Source: Vreelandella neptunia
Lineage (GTDB): Bacteria > Pseudomonadota > Gammaproteobacteria > Pseudomonadales > Halomonadaceae
DNA: 64,000 nt
Direction of reading: 5' to 3'
Assembly (NCBI RefSeq): GCF_022489065.1
Contig: NZ_JAKVTW010000010.1
Coordinates: 62,001-126,000 of the forward strand
Shown: positions 50,594-58,655 of the stretch, in pieces
Layout: every line of letters starts with the position of its first letter
Position numbering within the stretch: the first letter of the stretch is position 1
Notes under the pieces: generated by a model
What the model saw: the letters and a program-made list of their open reading frames with translations, nothing else
Database searches by the model: none
What the model was told of the DNA's origin: nothing
Program-made: the position numbers and the translations under genes

Positions 50594-51805
50594 TTAGCGC
50601 TCGCTTGGGTTAAGCGGGTTAGCCCCAAAGTAGTCCAGCGCTGCTGTCACGCCACTGCCTTTGAGATTAACGCCGGATAGTTTCATGCCCGCCTCACAGC
50701 CGCCCAAGGTGGCAATCAGCGTTAAATCGTTGCAGTCGCCCAAGTGGCCAATACGGAACATCTTGCCCTTGGCCTTACCCAGCCCCATGCCTAATGAAAG
50801 GTCAAAACGCTCATAGATAATCTTGCGCACCGCATCCGCATCGACGCCTTCGGGCATCACCACGCCGGTCAGCACCGGCGAGTAAACGGAGGGATCTAAA
50901 CACTGGATCTCAAGACCCCACGCCTCTACCGCCGCGCGGATGCCAGCGGCCCAGCGTTGGTGGCGAGCCAGCACGTTGTCCATGCCCTCATCCAGCAGCA
51001 TATCCAGCGCTTCATTCAGGCCATAGAGCAGGTTGGTGCTGGGCGTGTAGGGCCAGTAGCCGTTCTTGTTGGCTTCGAGAATTTCATCCCAGGCCCAGAA
51101 GCTTTTGGGTAGTTTTGATTGTTTGCTGGCTTCAATCGCTTTTGGCGACAGCGCATTAAAGCTAATGCCGGGAGGCAGCATCAAGCCTTTCTGCGAGCCA
51201 GAGACGGTGACATCCACGCCCCACTCATCATGGCGGTAGTCGGCGCTGGCCAAGCCGGAAATGGTATCGACAATCAACAGCGCGGGGTGGCCCGCCGCAT
51301 CGATGGCTTTGCGCACGGCAGCGATGTCGCTGGTAACGCCAGTAGAGGTCTCGTTATGCACCACACAGACCGCTTTAAGCTCGTGGTTGGTGTCCTCTTT
51401 CAGGCGCGCTTCGATCATGTCGGCCTGAACACCATGGCGCCAGCCTTCATAGCCCGGCAGCCCCAGAAACTCAGGCTGTACGTCCAAACGCAGGGCCATT
51501 TTGTGCCATAGCGTGGCGAAGTGGCCGGTCTCAAACATCAGTACCCGATCACCTGGTGACATGGTATTGGCCAGCGCCGCTTCCCAGGCACCGGTACCGG
51601 ACGCCGGGTAGATAATCACCGGGTTCTCGGTTTTGAAGATTTTTTGAATCTTGCTCAGTAGCTCAAGCCCTAATGCACCAAACTCAGGCCCGCGGTGGTC
51701 GATCGTGGGCAGGCTCATCGCCCGTAAAATACGGTCTGGCACCGGCGAGGGGCCAGGAATCTGCAAAAAGTGACGGCCGGACGGATGAAAATTAAGCTTT
51801 AACAT
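50594..51805 (-). CDS. class V aminotransferase (alanine/serine-glyoxylate type)
   Basis: 403 residues. It has FLQIPGPSPVPDRILRAMSLPTIDHRGPEFGALG, the PLP pocket YPASGTGAWEAALANT and VVHNETSTGV, VDTISGLAS, and the Schiff-base Lys206 in SGSQKGLMLPPGIS. Members transfer amino groups from serine, alanine or aspartate to glyoxylate giving glycine; PucG and BhcA are relatives. Given purine-derived and glycolate-derived glyoxylate, glyoxylate is the likely acceptor. The donor, and whether it acts on ureidoglycine as PucG does, cannot be read from sequence. Confidence 0.88.
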   Translation of the reverse strand: MLKLNFHPSGRHFLQIPGPSPVPDRILRAMSLPTIDHRGPEFGALGLELLSKIQKIFKTENPVIIYPASGTGAWEAALANTMSPGDRVLMFETGHFATLWHKMALRLDVQPEFLGLPGYEGWRHGVQADMIEARLKEDTNHELKAVCVVHNETSTGVTSDIAAVRKAIDAAGHPALLIVDTISGLASADYRHDEWGVDVTVSGSQKGLMLPPGISFNALSPKAIEASKQSKLPKSFWAWDEILEANKNGYWPYTPSTNLLYGLNEALDMLLDEGMDNVLARHQRWAAGIRAAVEAWGLEIQCLDPSVYSPVLTGVVMPEGVDADAVRKIIYERFDLSLGMGLGKAKGKMFRIGHLGDCNDLTLIATLGGCEAGMKLSGVNLKGSGVTAALDYFGANPLNPSER

Positions 51806-51905
51806 GATGAGGTTCCTGTTTGTTGTTGTCAGGCTAAACGTTGGCTCTGCCGATTAGCGTTATTCAAAATGGATAATGAATGCAATTACTCACATCAAAA
51901 AAGCG

Positions 51906-53093
51906 CTATTTGATACATCCTTCAGCACGTAACGCATCAAGCTCATCGCCAGAGAAGCCTAAGCTGTCGAGCACTTCATCGGTGTGCTGGGCAAAGAGCG
52001 GCGCCGGGCTGCGGATTTGCGACGGTGTCTCTGAGAATTTGCTCGGAAACCCGATGGTTTTCATTTTGCCGATAACGGGATGCTCCATCTCTTGCACCAT
52101 ACCGCGCGCTAAGTAGTGCTCATCCTGCATCGCCTGGGCGAAGTCGTTGATTGGCCCGGCGGGCACGCCAGCGCTGTCACACAGTGCTAACCACTCATCG
52201 ACGCTTTTATCCGCCATTAGCTCTTCCAGCAGCGCTTCCAGCGCCTCAACGTTCCGGCCACGGTCTTGGTTTGTGATAAAGCGTGGGTCTTGCATAAGCT
52301 CTTCGCGCTTTAGTACATCCTGACAGAAGCGCTCCCAGGTGCGCTGGTTGGCACAGCCAAGCATCAAGAACCCATCGCTGGCTTTAACGGCCTGATAAGG
52401 CGCGGAAACGCGGTGGCGCCAGCCCGTAGGCCCCGGCACGGTACCTTCAGAGAAGTAAGCCGCCGCCTCCCAGGTAAACCAGGGCAGGCCGCATTCGGTG
52501 ATTGCGATATCAATGTGTTGGCCAGCGCCGGTTTTCATCTTGTGGATACAGGCCGCTAGAATCGAGTAGACCGCCGTCAGCCCTCCGCCAATATCGTAAA
52601 CCGCAATACCGGTTTTCAGCGGACGCTTACCCTCCTCCCCGGTCATCGACATCAGACCTGTCATACCCTGAGCGACCAGGTCGAAGCCCCCTTTATGACT
52701 ATACGGCCCGGTTTGGCCATAGCCAGAAATAGAGCAGTAAACGATGCCAGGGTTGATCGCTTTGATGGTGTCGTAATCGATCTCCAGCGACTTGGTCACC
52801 CCAGGTCGGTAGTTCTCAACGATGACATCCGCATCAGCGGCCAAGCGGTAGAAGATTTGCCGCGCCCGTTCGTCTTTAAGGTTCAGCGAGATACTTTTTT
52901 TGTTGCGGTTAATCTGTGAAAAGCAGGTCGATTCGCCATTCACGTAAGGCCCCATTTGGCGGCTATCGTCTCCGCCATTGAGCTTCTCGACCTTGATAAC
53001 TTCAGCGCCCATATCGGCCAGCACCATGGTGCAGTAGGGGCCAGCCATAATTTGAGACACATCCAGCACTTTTATATCTTGTAGGGGAAGCAT
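51906..53093 (-). CDS. CaiB/BaiF family III CoA-transferase
   Basis: 395 residues: LQDIKVLDVSQIMAGPYCTMVLADMGAEVIKVEKLNGGDDSRQMGP at the N-terminus, NRNKKSISLNLKDERAR, and the catalytic Asp in YSHKGGFDLVAQGMTGLMSMTG (about 168). Length and motifs fit class III transferases, which move CoA between carboxylic acids. It begins with AGGAGGAG 5 bases ahead. The next gene encodes an enoyl-CoA hydratase, so the pair would activate and hydrate an unsaturated acid. Pairs like AcuN-AcuK (acrylate) have this layout. Substrate unknown. Confidence 0.9.
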   Translation of the reverse strand: MLPLQDIKVLDVSQIMAGPYCTMVLADMGAEVIKVEKLNGGDDSRQMGPYVNGESTCFSQINRNKKSISLNLKDERARQIFYRLAADADVIVENYRPGVTKSLEIDYDTIKAINPGIVYCSISGYGQTGPYSHKGGFDLVAQGMTGLMSMTGEEGKRPLKTGIAVYDIGGGLTAVYSILAACIHKMKTGAGQHIDIAITECGLPWFTWEAAAYFSEGTVPGPTGWRHRVSAPYQAVKASDGFLMLGCANQRTWERFCQDVLKREELMQDPRFITNQDRGRNVEALEALLEELMADKSVDEWLALCDSAGVPAGPINDFAQAMQDEHYLARGMVQEMEHPVIGKMKTIGFPSKFSETPSQIRSPAPLFAQHTDEVLDSLGFSGDELDALRAEGCIK

Positions 53094-53134
53094 GCGCTCT
53101 CCTCCTAAGTAGAAGTTTTAAACGCTGTCCAACG

Positions 53135-53941
53135 TTAGTGGCCAGACCACTCAAAGGGCGTTTTATTGACAAATTTATCCACCGCCGCGGCGAAATCTCG
53201 GCTCATATAGCAGGTGGTTACCCAATCGTCGCTGGCATCGGCTGGAAGACGGCGCTGCTCTATCGCTCTGCCAATCAGTGCCTTACTGGCCTGCAGCGTC
53301 AATGGCGCTCGCTTGGCAAAGGCTTCTGCCAGCGTGGCCACTTCTTCGTAAATTGCATCAGCGTCAAACAGCTGATTGACCAAACCTGTAGCTTGAGCTT
53401 CGTCCGCGCCGAACAGGCGCGCCATCATCAGCGCTTCTTTGGTGCGGGCAACGCCAAGCATGTCGATCATGCGTGAAACGTTATTAATCGAAAGCGTATT
53501 ACCCAGCGTTTTGGCAATCGGCACGCCAAACTTCATCGTTGGGGTGGCGTAGCGAAAGTCGCACACCAGCGCCAGTGCGGCACCGCCACCGACACAGGCA
53601 CCTTCAATCAGCGCCAGGGTTGGCTTGGGAAAGGCTTCCAATTTGCCTACTACGCGGTCAATGCGTCGTTCGTAGCCAATCGCGTCTTCTGGCTTACTAA
53701 AGCCTGAAAATTGGCTGATGTCGGTACCGGCGACAAAGGCTTCACCGCCAACGCCGTGAAGCACTACGGCATACACAGTGTCATCCTCGGCCAACTGGTC
53801 GCAGTGCTTTTCCAGGGCGTCGTACATCTCCCAGGTCATCGCATTGCGACTCTGGGGCCGGTTAAAACCAATCCAGGCCACGCCATTGCGAACGGAAAAC
53901 GTGACGCTCTGGGCAGGCTGTGATTCGTCAAGATGGCTCAT
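53135..53941 (-). CDS. enoyl-CoA hydratase/isomerase family protein
   Basis: About 267 residues from the ATG at 53941 (CAGGAG ahead). The crotonase fold shows VRNGVAWIGFNRPQSRNAMTWEMYDALEKHCD, the oxyanion-hole segment GGEAFVAGTDISQF and the second one ACVGGGAALALVCDFRYATPTMKFGVP. The usual second catalytic Glu region is KTLGNTLSINN here, without an obvious Glu at the standard place, so it may not be a plain beta-oxidation hydratase. It lies between the TRAP DctM gene and the CaiB gene. Confidence 0.88.
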   Translation of the reverse strand: MSHLDESQPAQSVTFSVRNGVAWIGFNRPQSRNAMTWEMYDALEKHCDQLAEDDTVYAVVLHGVGGEAFVAGTDISQFSGFSKPEDAIGYERRIDRVVGKLEAFPKPTLALIEGACVGGGAALALVCDFRYATPTMKFGVPIAKTLGNTLSINNVSRMIDMLGVARTKEALMMARLFGADEAQATGLVNQLFDADAIYEEVATLAEAFAKRAPLTLQASKALIGRAIEQRRLPADASDDWVTTCYMSRDFAAAVDKFVNKTPFEWSGH

Positions 53942-54005
53942 GTTCGTCTCCTGTTTGGGCATGGTGCCGGGCTAATAACACCCGGCAACCAGCGCATATA
54001 CGTGC

Positions 54006-55289
54006 TTAGCCGTAGATGAAGTTAACCAACGCCAGCGCAAACGCCGGAATATAGGTATTAATCATCAACACGGCGAACAGGACGGCGATAAACCAAAGGT
54101 TGGTTTTAGACGTTGCCCAGACATCTGATTTGGCGATTGAACAAGACGCAATGAGCACGCTTGCCACCGGTGGTGTTTGCTGACCGATCGCTAAGTTCAG
54201 CGTCACAATCAAACCAAAGTGCAGCGGATCGATACCGACTTCCAACACCAGCGGCAGAACGATCGGCACCACTAGGATAATCGCGGCTGCAGAGTGCAGA
54301 AAAATTCCTAATATCAAGAAGATGACATTTAGAAGTGCCAAGATGAGATATTTATTATTAGTCAGTTCACTGATCTGCATCGCAATTTCTTGCGGCACGC
54401 GGGTTTCGGTAAGGTAGCCACCTACCACTGCTGACGCGGCCACTAGCAGCATAACCACGGCTGTTTGCACACCCGCGCTCTTGCACGAGTCAATGAAGTT
54501 TCTCATCGTGAATTCGCGATAAACCACCGCACTGATAAAGATAGCCACGCATACTGCCAGCGCCGCGCCTTCGGTCGCGGTAACGAAACCACCAAAGATA
54601 CCGCCCAGGATGATGACAGGAATCAGCAACGCCCAAATCGCCTCTTTGAAGGCTATCCAAAGCTGCGAAACACGAAAGCGTCCCTCAGAAGGGAAGTTGT
54701 GTTTGCGTGCTAAGTAGTAGCACATCGCGGCTAAGCCCATCGCACCCAGCAAGCCTGGCAAAATACCGGCCACAAACATCTGTACCACTGACTCACCCGA
54801 CATCACCGCGTAAAGAATCATCGGTATGGAGGGCGGCAAGATAATCGCTAAGCTCGCAGCGGATGAAGATATAGAAGCAGCAAACTCTTTTGAGTAGCCC
54901 TTCTTGCGCATTGCAGGAATCAGAATACTGCCGATTGCTGACACGCCTGCCACCGCCGACCCGGAAATTTCCGCGAAGAAAACCGAAGCACCGATGGTCA
55001 CCATCGCCAAGCCACCCTTGATAAACCCCACCATCGCCATGGCTAGATCGATCAAGCGCCGCGAGATACTCGAGGCGTTCATAATGGCACCGGCTAAAAT
55101 AAACAGCGGAATTGCGATGAGCGGAAAGTTAGTCGCACCCTCAAACATCGTCATGCCCACCGTGGGCATCGCCATGTTGCCGTATGTCATAAAGGTGGCG
55201 ACGGTACCCACCAGTGCCAAGGCAACGGCGACCGGTACGTTAATCAGGATCAACAGAATCAGCGCTATAAATATGTACAGTATGACCAT
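54006..55289 (-). CDS. TRAP transporter large permease (DctM), second system
   Basis: 427 residues with about 12 helices. Signatures: IPLFILAGAIMNASSISRRLIDLAMAMVGFIKGG, SGSAVAGVSAIGSILIPAM, ASLAIILPPSIPMILYAVMSG and IGQQTPPVASVLIASC. It is encoded 9 bases after DctQ and just before the hydratase gene, which ties this importer to the downstream enzymes. Confidence 0.95.
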   Translation of the reverse strand: MVILYIFIALILLILINVPVAVALALVGTVATFMTYGNMAMPTVGMTMFEGATNFPLIAIPLFILAGAIMNASSISRRLIDLAMAMVGFIKGGLAMVTIGASVFFAEISGSAVAGVSAIGSILIPAMRKKGYSKEFAASISSSAASLAIILPPSIPMILYAVMSGESVVQMFVAGILPGLLGAMGLAAMCYYLARKHNFPSEGRFRVSQLWIAFKEAIWALLIPVIILGGIFGGFVTATEGAALAVCVAIFISAVVYREFTMRNFIDSCKSAGVQTAVVMLLVAASAVVGGYLTETRVPQEIAMQISELTNNKYLILALLNVIFLILGIFLHSAAAIILVVPIVLPLVLEVGIDPLHFGLIVTLNLAIGQQTPPVASVLIASCSIAKSDVWATSKTNLWFIAVLFAVLMINTYIPAFALALVNFIYG

Positions 55290-55298
55290 AGTATCTAC

Positions 55299-55859
55299 TT
55301 ACCCTCGCTGATGTGTGCTGACGGCGGCGACTTCTTCCGCGTCGATACCGGCTTCTTCGAGCTCATGGTCAATAAAGCCCCTGCCCTTAGCGCTTTTAAT
55401 TACGTCGGGCAGCCGCAGCAGTTCAGCAATGATGAACAGCACGGCGGCAACGGGAATCGCTGAGTGAACCAGTTGCATTGACACACCAGGGAGGCTAACC
55501 ATTCCCACGCCTTCGAGAATCAACATGACTTGGTAGCTGGCGAGACCCAAAAACACGAAGAACCCAATAGTGATCGCTTCCGCTAAAAGCGCGATAGGCA
55601 CTCGAATAGAGGGTGGACACATGTTCAACACACTAGGGCAAGTGATGTGCGCGCCTTTGGCGGCGGCTAATGCGGTGCCGTAGTAGGTCACCCAAGCCAA
55701 CAACGCAGCGGCGAGCTCGTCATACCAGCTTAGTGGCGAGCCCAAATAACGGGTCACAAAGCCCAGGGTAACCACAGCGGCAAGCGCAATTACCAGAAAG
55801 ACCACGATGCCTTCAAGAAACGAAAAATACGCGTTCTTGAACTTTGTAAAAGTACTCAT
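55299..55859 (-). CDS. TRAP transporter small permease (DctQ), second system
   Basis: 186 residues with four helices: VVFLVIALAAVVTLGFVTRYLGSPLSWYDELAAALLAWVTYYGTALAAAKGAHIT matches DctQ. The last about 25 residues are charged (HELEEAGIDAEEVAAV). The gene lies between the binding-protein and DctM genes. Confidence 0.92.
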   Translation of the reverse strand: MSTFTKFKNAYFSFLEGIVVFLVIALAAVVTLGFVTRYLGSPLSWYDELAAALLAWVTYYGTALAAAKGAHITCPSVLNMCPPSIRVPIALLAEAITIGFFVFLGLASYQVMLILEGVGMVSLPGVSMQLVHSAIPVAAVLFIIAELLRLPDVIKSAKGRGFIDHELEEAGIDAEEVAAVSTHQRG

Positions 55860-55924
55860 TGAGACCTCCGAAAGGCGAGGCGCCCCGCCAAGTAGCGACG
55901 CACCTCAAAAGAGTGGCGCTTTGC

Positions 55925-56902
55925 TTACTCGCGTAGAGCAGCCACGGCGTCAATCATTTCCTGGCCACCATCCACTTCTTCAGCGAACTGGCTATAGATG
56001 GTTTCAGAGGCCTCAACAAAAGCATCGAAGTCGACTTCATTAACTTCCATGCCTTCATCGCGCATTTTTACGAGAGTTTCATCATCCAGACGTTGACCTT
56101 CTTCGAGTACGAAGTCCTCCATCTCAACGGCGACTTCTTCAAGCACCTGTTGTACTTCTTCAGGTAGGCGACTCCAGCTAGCACCCGCCGTTAAATAAGC
56201 AGGGGTATAAACGTGGTTGGAAATCGAGAGGTAATCTTGTACTTCGTGAAAACGTGAGGAGTAGGTTTGGATAAAGGGGTTTTCCTGGCCGTCCATTGCG
56301 CCTGTTTGCAGGGCAACAAACACTTCAGACAGCGACATTGGCGAAGGTGCTGCGCCGTAGCTACGGAACATATCGATTCGCCATGTGCCGCCAGGTACGC
56401 GCAGCTTTATTCCTTCGAGATCTTCTGGCGTTACGATTGGTCTCTCGTTGTTAGTAATCTGGCGAAAGCCGTTTTCCCATACGCCAATGATTTTAAAACC
56501 ACGCGCTTCTGCAGCGTCATACAGCGGACCACGCACGATCTCTTCACGCACGCGCTTCATATGTTCGCGGTCTTGGATCAAGTAAGGCATTTCGAACAGC
56601 GCAAACTCAGCGGATTCAGAACTCATCACGGTCGAGGGCAGTGAGAGGTCTAACGACCCTAACCGCAGGCGACGCATCATCGATTCATCACCACCGAGTT
56701 GGCTATTGCCAAAAACGCTTACTTCCGCCACGCCTTCCAAACGTTCGTTGACGAGTTCGGCATAGCGATTCGCAGAAATTTCAAACAGTGATCCAGGGCC
56801 ACCGACATGACCAAGGCGAATTTCCGTCTGGGCGTTGGCGGCGGCGGCCTGCAAGCCAAACGACACAACGGCCGTTGCGAGTGCTGTTTTGAGCAATTTC
56901 AT
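55925..56902 (-). CDS. TRAP solute-binding protein (DctP), second system
   Basis: About 325 residues from the ATG at 56902, with GGAG ahead; signal peptide MKLLKTALATAVVSFGLQAAAANA. DctP motifs: IRLGHVGGPGSLFEISANRYAELVNERLEG, LPSTVMSSESAEFALFEMPYLIQDREHM, NGFRQITNNERPIVTPEDLEGIKLRVPGG, and ALQTGAMDGQENPFIQT. It is the first gene of the train that continues through the hydratase, CoA-transferase, aminotransferase and dehydrogenase genes, so its ligand is probably the substrate of those enzymes. Confidence 0.93.
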   Translation of the reverse strand: MKLLKTALATAVVSFGLQAAAANAQTEIRLGHVGGPGSLFEISANRYAELVNERLEGVAEVSVFGNSQLGGDESMMRRLRLGSLDLSLPSTVMSSESAEFALFEMPYLIQDREHMKRVREEIVRGPLYDAAEARGFKIIGVWENGFRQITNNERPIVTPEDLEGIKLRVPGGTWRIDMFRSYGAAPSPMSLSEVFVALQTGAMDGQENPFIQTYSSRFHEVQDYLSISNHVYTPAYLTAGASWSRLPEEVQQVLEEVAVEMEDFVLEEGQRLDDETLVKMRDEGMEVNEVDFDAFVEASETIYSQFAEEVDGGQEMIDAVAALRE

Positions 56903-57144
56903 TGTGAACTCCAGGTAAAGCATTTGTTGTTGTTAGCAATGTCACCATCGTGGCTCTGGCATCCGATGGCACCTGCAAAAGGCGTCGCTTGAGTAGATCC
57001 ACTTATTGTTGGTCTAGCGCTACTCTTGAAACATCCTCCACCTCAATTTGAATTCAAAATTCAAAATTAGGTATTAAACTTTCGTCTCGTCACAAAAATT
57101 TCCTTGCAACCAATTGATTTAAATAGGGCTAATAAAAATTAGTC
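56903..57144. promoter_or_regulatory. promoter region of the second TRAP operon
   Basis: About 240 AT-rich bases with the perfect palindrome TTTGAATTCAAA at 57047-57058 and, close by, AAACTTTCGT (57077-57086), which is the core of the candidate RpiR sites. The TGAATTCA core also occurs at 57819-57826 in the GlcG-like/GntR divergent region. Confidence 0.45.
57047..57058. promoter_or_regulatory. candidate operator upstream of the second TRAP operon
   Basis: TTTGAATTCAAA, perfect 12-bp palindrome about 145 bases before the TRAP binding-protein start. A shorter TGAATTCA is found ahead of the GntR gene at 57966. Confidence 0.4.
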
Positions 57145-57188
57145 GTAAAAAAAAGCGGGCCACTGCTTAATTAAGCCGCGGCCCGCTT
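57145..57188 (-). terminator. intrinsic terminator of the GlcG-like gene
   Basis: On the minus strand AAGCGGGCC and GGCCCGCTT form a 9-bp stem, with an inner GCTTAATTAAGC palindrome in the loop, followed by TTTTTTTT. It lies 25 bases after the GlcG-like stop. Confidence 0.88.
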
Positions 57189-57212
57189 CAATTAACGCCT
57201 TCCTGCTAACAC

Positions 57213-57674
57213 CTAGCTCGGTTCAAGTCCCCAGCGCAGGCCGGCCAGTTCGATACCGGCTATCGCCGCTTGCTGATCCTCATCCGATGACGCGCCGCTA
57301 ACTCCCACCGCGCCGATTACACAGTTTTGCTGATCTAGAATGGGCACGCCCCCTGCCACAGCCACAAAATGCCCCTGGGAAGCCGCCGAAACGCTAGCAA
57401 CAAACCCGGTGCGTTCGGCATTGCGTTCTCCTAGCACCCCACTGGCAACACCAACGCCCAAGGCGGCATACGCCTTCCCCTTAGCTACCGGAAAACGCAA
57501 CGGTGCACAGCCATCTTCGCGTTCAGCAGCCACTAAATTACCTCCTCCATCGAGCACCACAATCGTTAGCGGTGGCAGATCTGAATTGCGCGCCTGGGCT
57601 CGGGCACCATCGATTATCTTTCTGCTCTGTTCTCTGCTGAGCTGCACGCTGCAATGAAATACTTGTCCGGCCAT
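57213..57674 (-). CDS. GlcG/HbpS family protein
   Basis: About 153 residues from the ATG at 57674 (AAAGG ahead). The HbpS/GlcG fold shows LSREQSRKIIDGARAQARNSDLPPLTIVVLDGGGNLVAAEREDGCAPLRFPVAKGKAYAALGVG and GGVPILDQQNCVIGAVGVSGASSDEDQQ. The reading frame is open further upstream to 57827, but that part encodes only a low-complexity peptide made by a 17-bp tandem repeat. Members bind haem or small molecules or accompany glycolate oxidase; the function is uncertain. A second member lies at 63659. Confidence 0.88.
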   Translation of the reverse strand: MAGQVFHCSVQLSREQSRKIIDGARAQARNSDLPPLTIVVLDGGGNLVAAEREDGCAPLRFPVAKGKAYAALGVGVASGVLGERNAERTGFVASVSAASQGHFVAVAGGVPILDQQNCVIGAVGVSGASSDEDQQAAIAGIELAGLRWGLEPS

Positions 57675-57683
57675 GGGTTTTAC

Positions 57684-57784
57684 CTTTGTCGTTGTTAGTG
57701 CTTTGTCGTTGTTAGAACTTTGTCGATGTTGATACTTGTCGTGGTTAATACTTTGTTGTTGTGAGGGCTTTGCCATCGTTAGTA
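57684..57784 (-). repeat. six-copy 17-bp tandem repeat in the GlcG-like leader
   Basis: Units at 57684, 57701, 57718, 57735 (16 bp), 57751 and 57768 follow the pattern CTTTGTCGTTGTTAGTR. In the mRNA sense this gives repeated CAACGACAAAG and CAACAACAAAG. The array ends 10 bases before the GlcG-like ATG. Confidence 0.85.
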
Positions 57785-57965
57785 AGCAGTGATGAACAAA
57801 AGGCCACCAAAGGAATATTGAATTCATAATTACTTTTGCAGATCATATAAACAAAAGCCACTATACAAAGCTGGTATTTCAGAAATGGTATCGTGCTCAA
57901 AACGATCCAGGTGGTCTGGGTAGCTTGGCTGTAAGGCGAGCGAGCCACTGACAAGGAACTGACGA

Positions 57966-58649
57966 ATGACAAAGATATTGCAACGCAATTTATATCGGGA
58001 AGTGGCCGATAGAATTGGCGACCTGATTGAGCACGGCGAGCTTTTACCCGGCGAACGTATCTCCGAAAAGCAGCTGTGCGAGCGCTTCGGCGTATCGCGT
58101 ACGCCGTTGCGGGAGGCGTTGAAAGTACTCGCCACTGAAGGCCTGATTGAGCTGCTGCCCAATCGCGGCGCGCGGGTGGTAAGGCTGACCTTAAAGAACG
58201 TTAAAGACACCTATGATCTGATGGCCGCACTAGAGGGACTATCGGGTGAGCTTGCCTGTGAGTACATCAGCGACGCTGAAATTGCCGCCATTCGTCAGTT
58301 GCACGACACGATGCTGGAACACTACCGCAATCGCGATTTAATGCCCTACTTCCAGGTGAACCGGCAGATTCACGAAAGCATTTTGGCGGCGTCCAATAAC
58401 GATGTTTTGCAAGAGATGTATAGCAACCTCAGCCAGCGCATCAAGCGCGTGCGTTACTCCAAGAAGATGACCGAACGCTACTGGAGCCAAGCGGTAAAAG
58501 ATCATGAAAATATGATGGCCGCGCTTGAGAAACGCGACAGCCAGTTACTCGGCCAAATTTTACGTGACCACCTGTGTAACAAGATTGAAGTGGCCACCTT
58601 GGCGGGCGTGATTGACACGGAAGACGATAAAAGTGTAGCCAATAGCTAA
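57966..58649 (+). CDS. GntR/FCD family regulator
   Basis: 227 residues. The winged HTH is REVADRIGDLIEHGELLPGERISEKQLCERFGVSRTPLREALKVLATEGLIELLPNRGARVV. The FCD domain follows (ALEGLSGELACEYISD, VNRQIHESILAASNN with ligand-site Asn/His, ending with RDHLCNK). It diverges from the GlcG-like gene and lies near the TRAP-hydratase-CaiB train, its most likely target. The start has AAGGA ahead. The effector is unknown. Confidence 0.88.
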   Translation: MTKILQRNLYREVADRIGDLIEHGELLPGERISEKQLCERFGVSRTPLREALKVLATEGLIELLPNRGARVVRLTLKNVKDTYDLMAALEGLSGELACEYISDAEIAAIRQLHDTMLEHYRNRDLMPYFQVNRQIHESILAASNNDVLQEMYSNLSQRIKRVRYSKKMTERYWSQAVKDHENMMAALEKRDSQLLGQILRDHLCNKIEVATLAGVIDTEDDKSVANS

Positions 58650-58655
58650 AGTCCG

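Noticed and set aside
53138..53152. TGGCCAGACCA near the hydratase stop as a third GlcC site
   Set aside because: It is within the coding end of the hydratase gene and lacks the ACT and AAT flanks of the two good sites.
57684..57784. CRISPR-like array
   Set aside because: Units are directly adjacent without spacers and too short for CRISPR repeats.
57675..57827. N-terminal extension of the GlcG-like protein
   Set aside because: The added residues come only from the 17-bp tandem repeat, and the ATG at 57674 has a proper ribosome site and family-consistent start.
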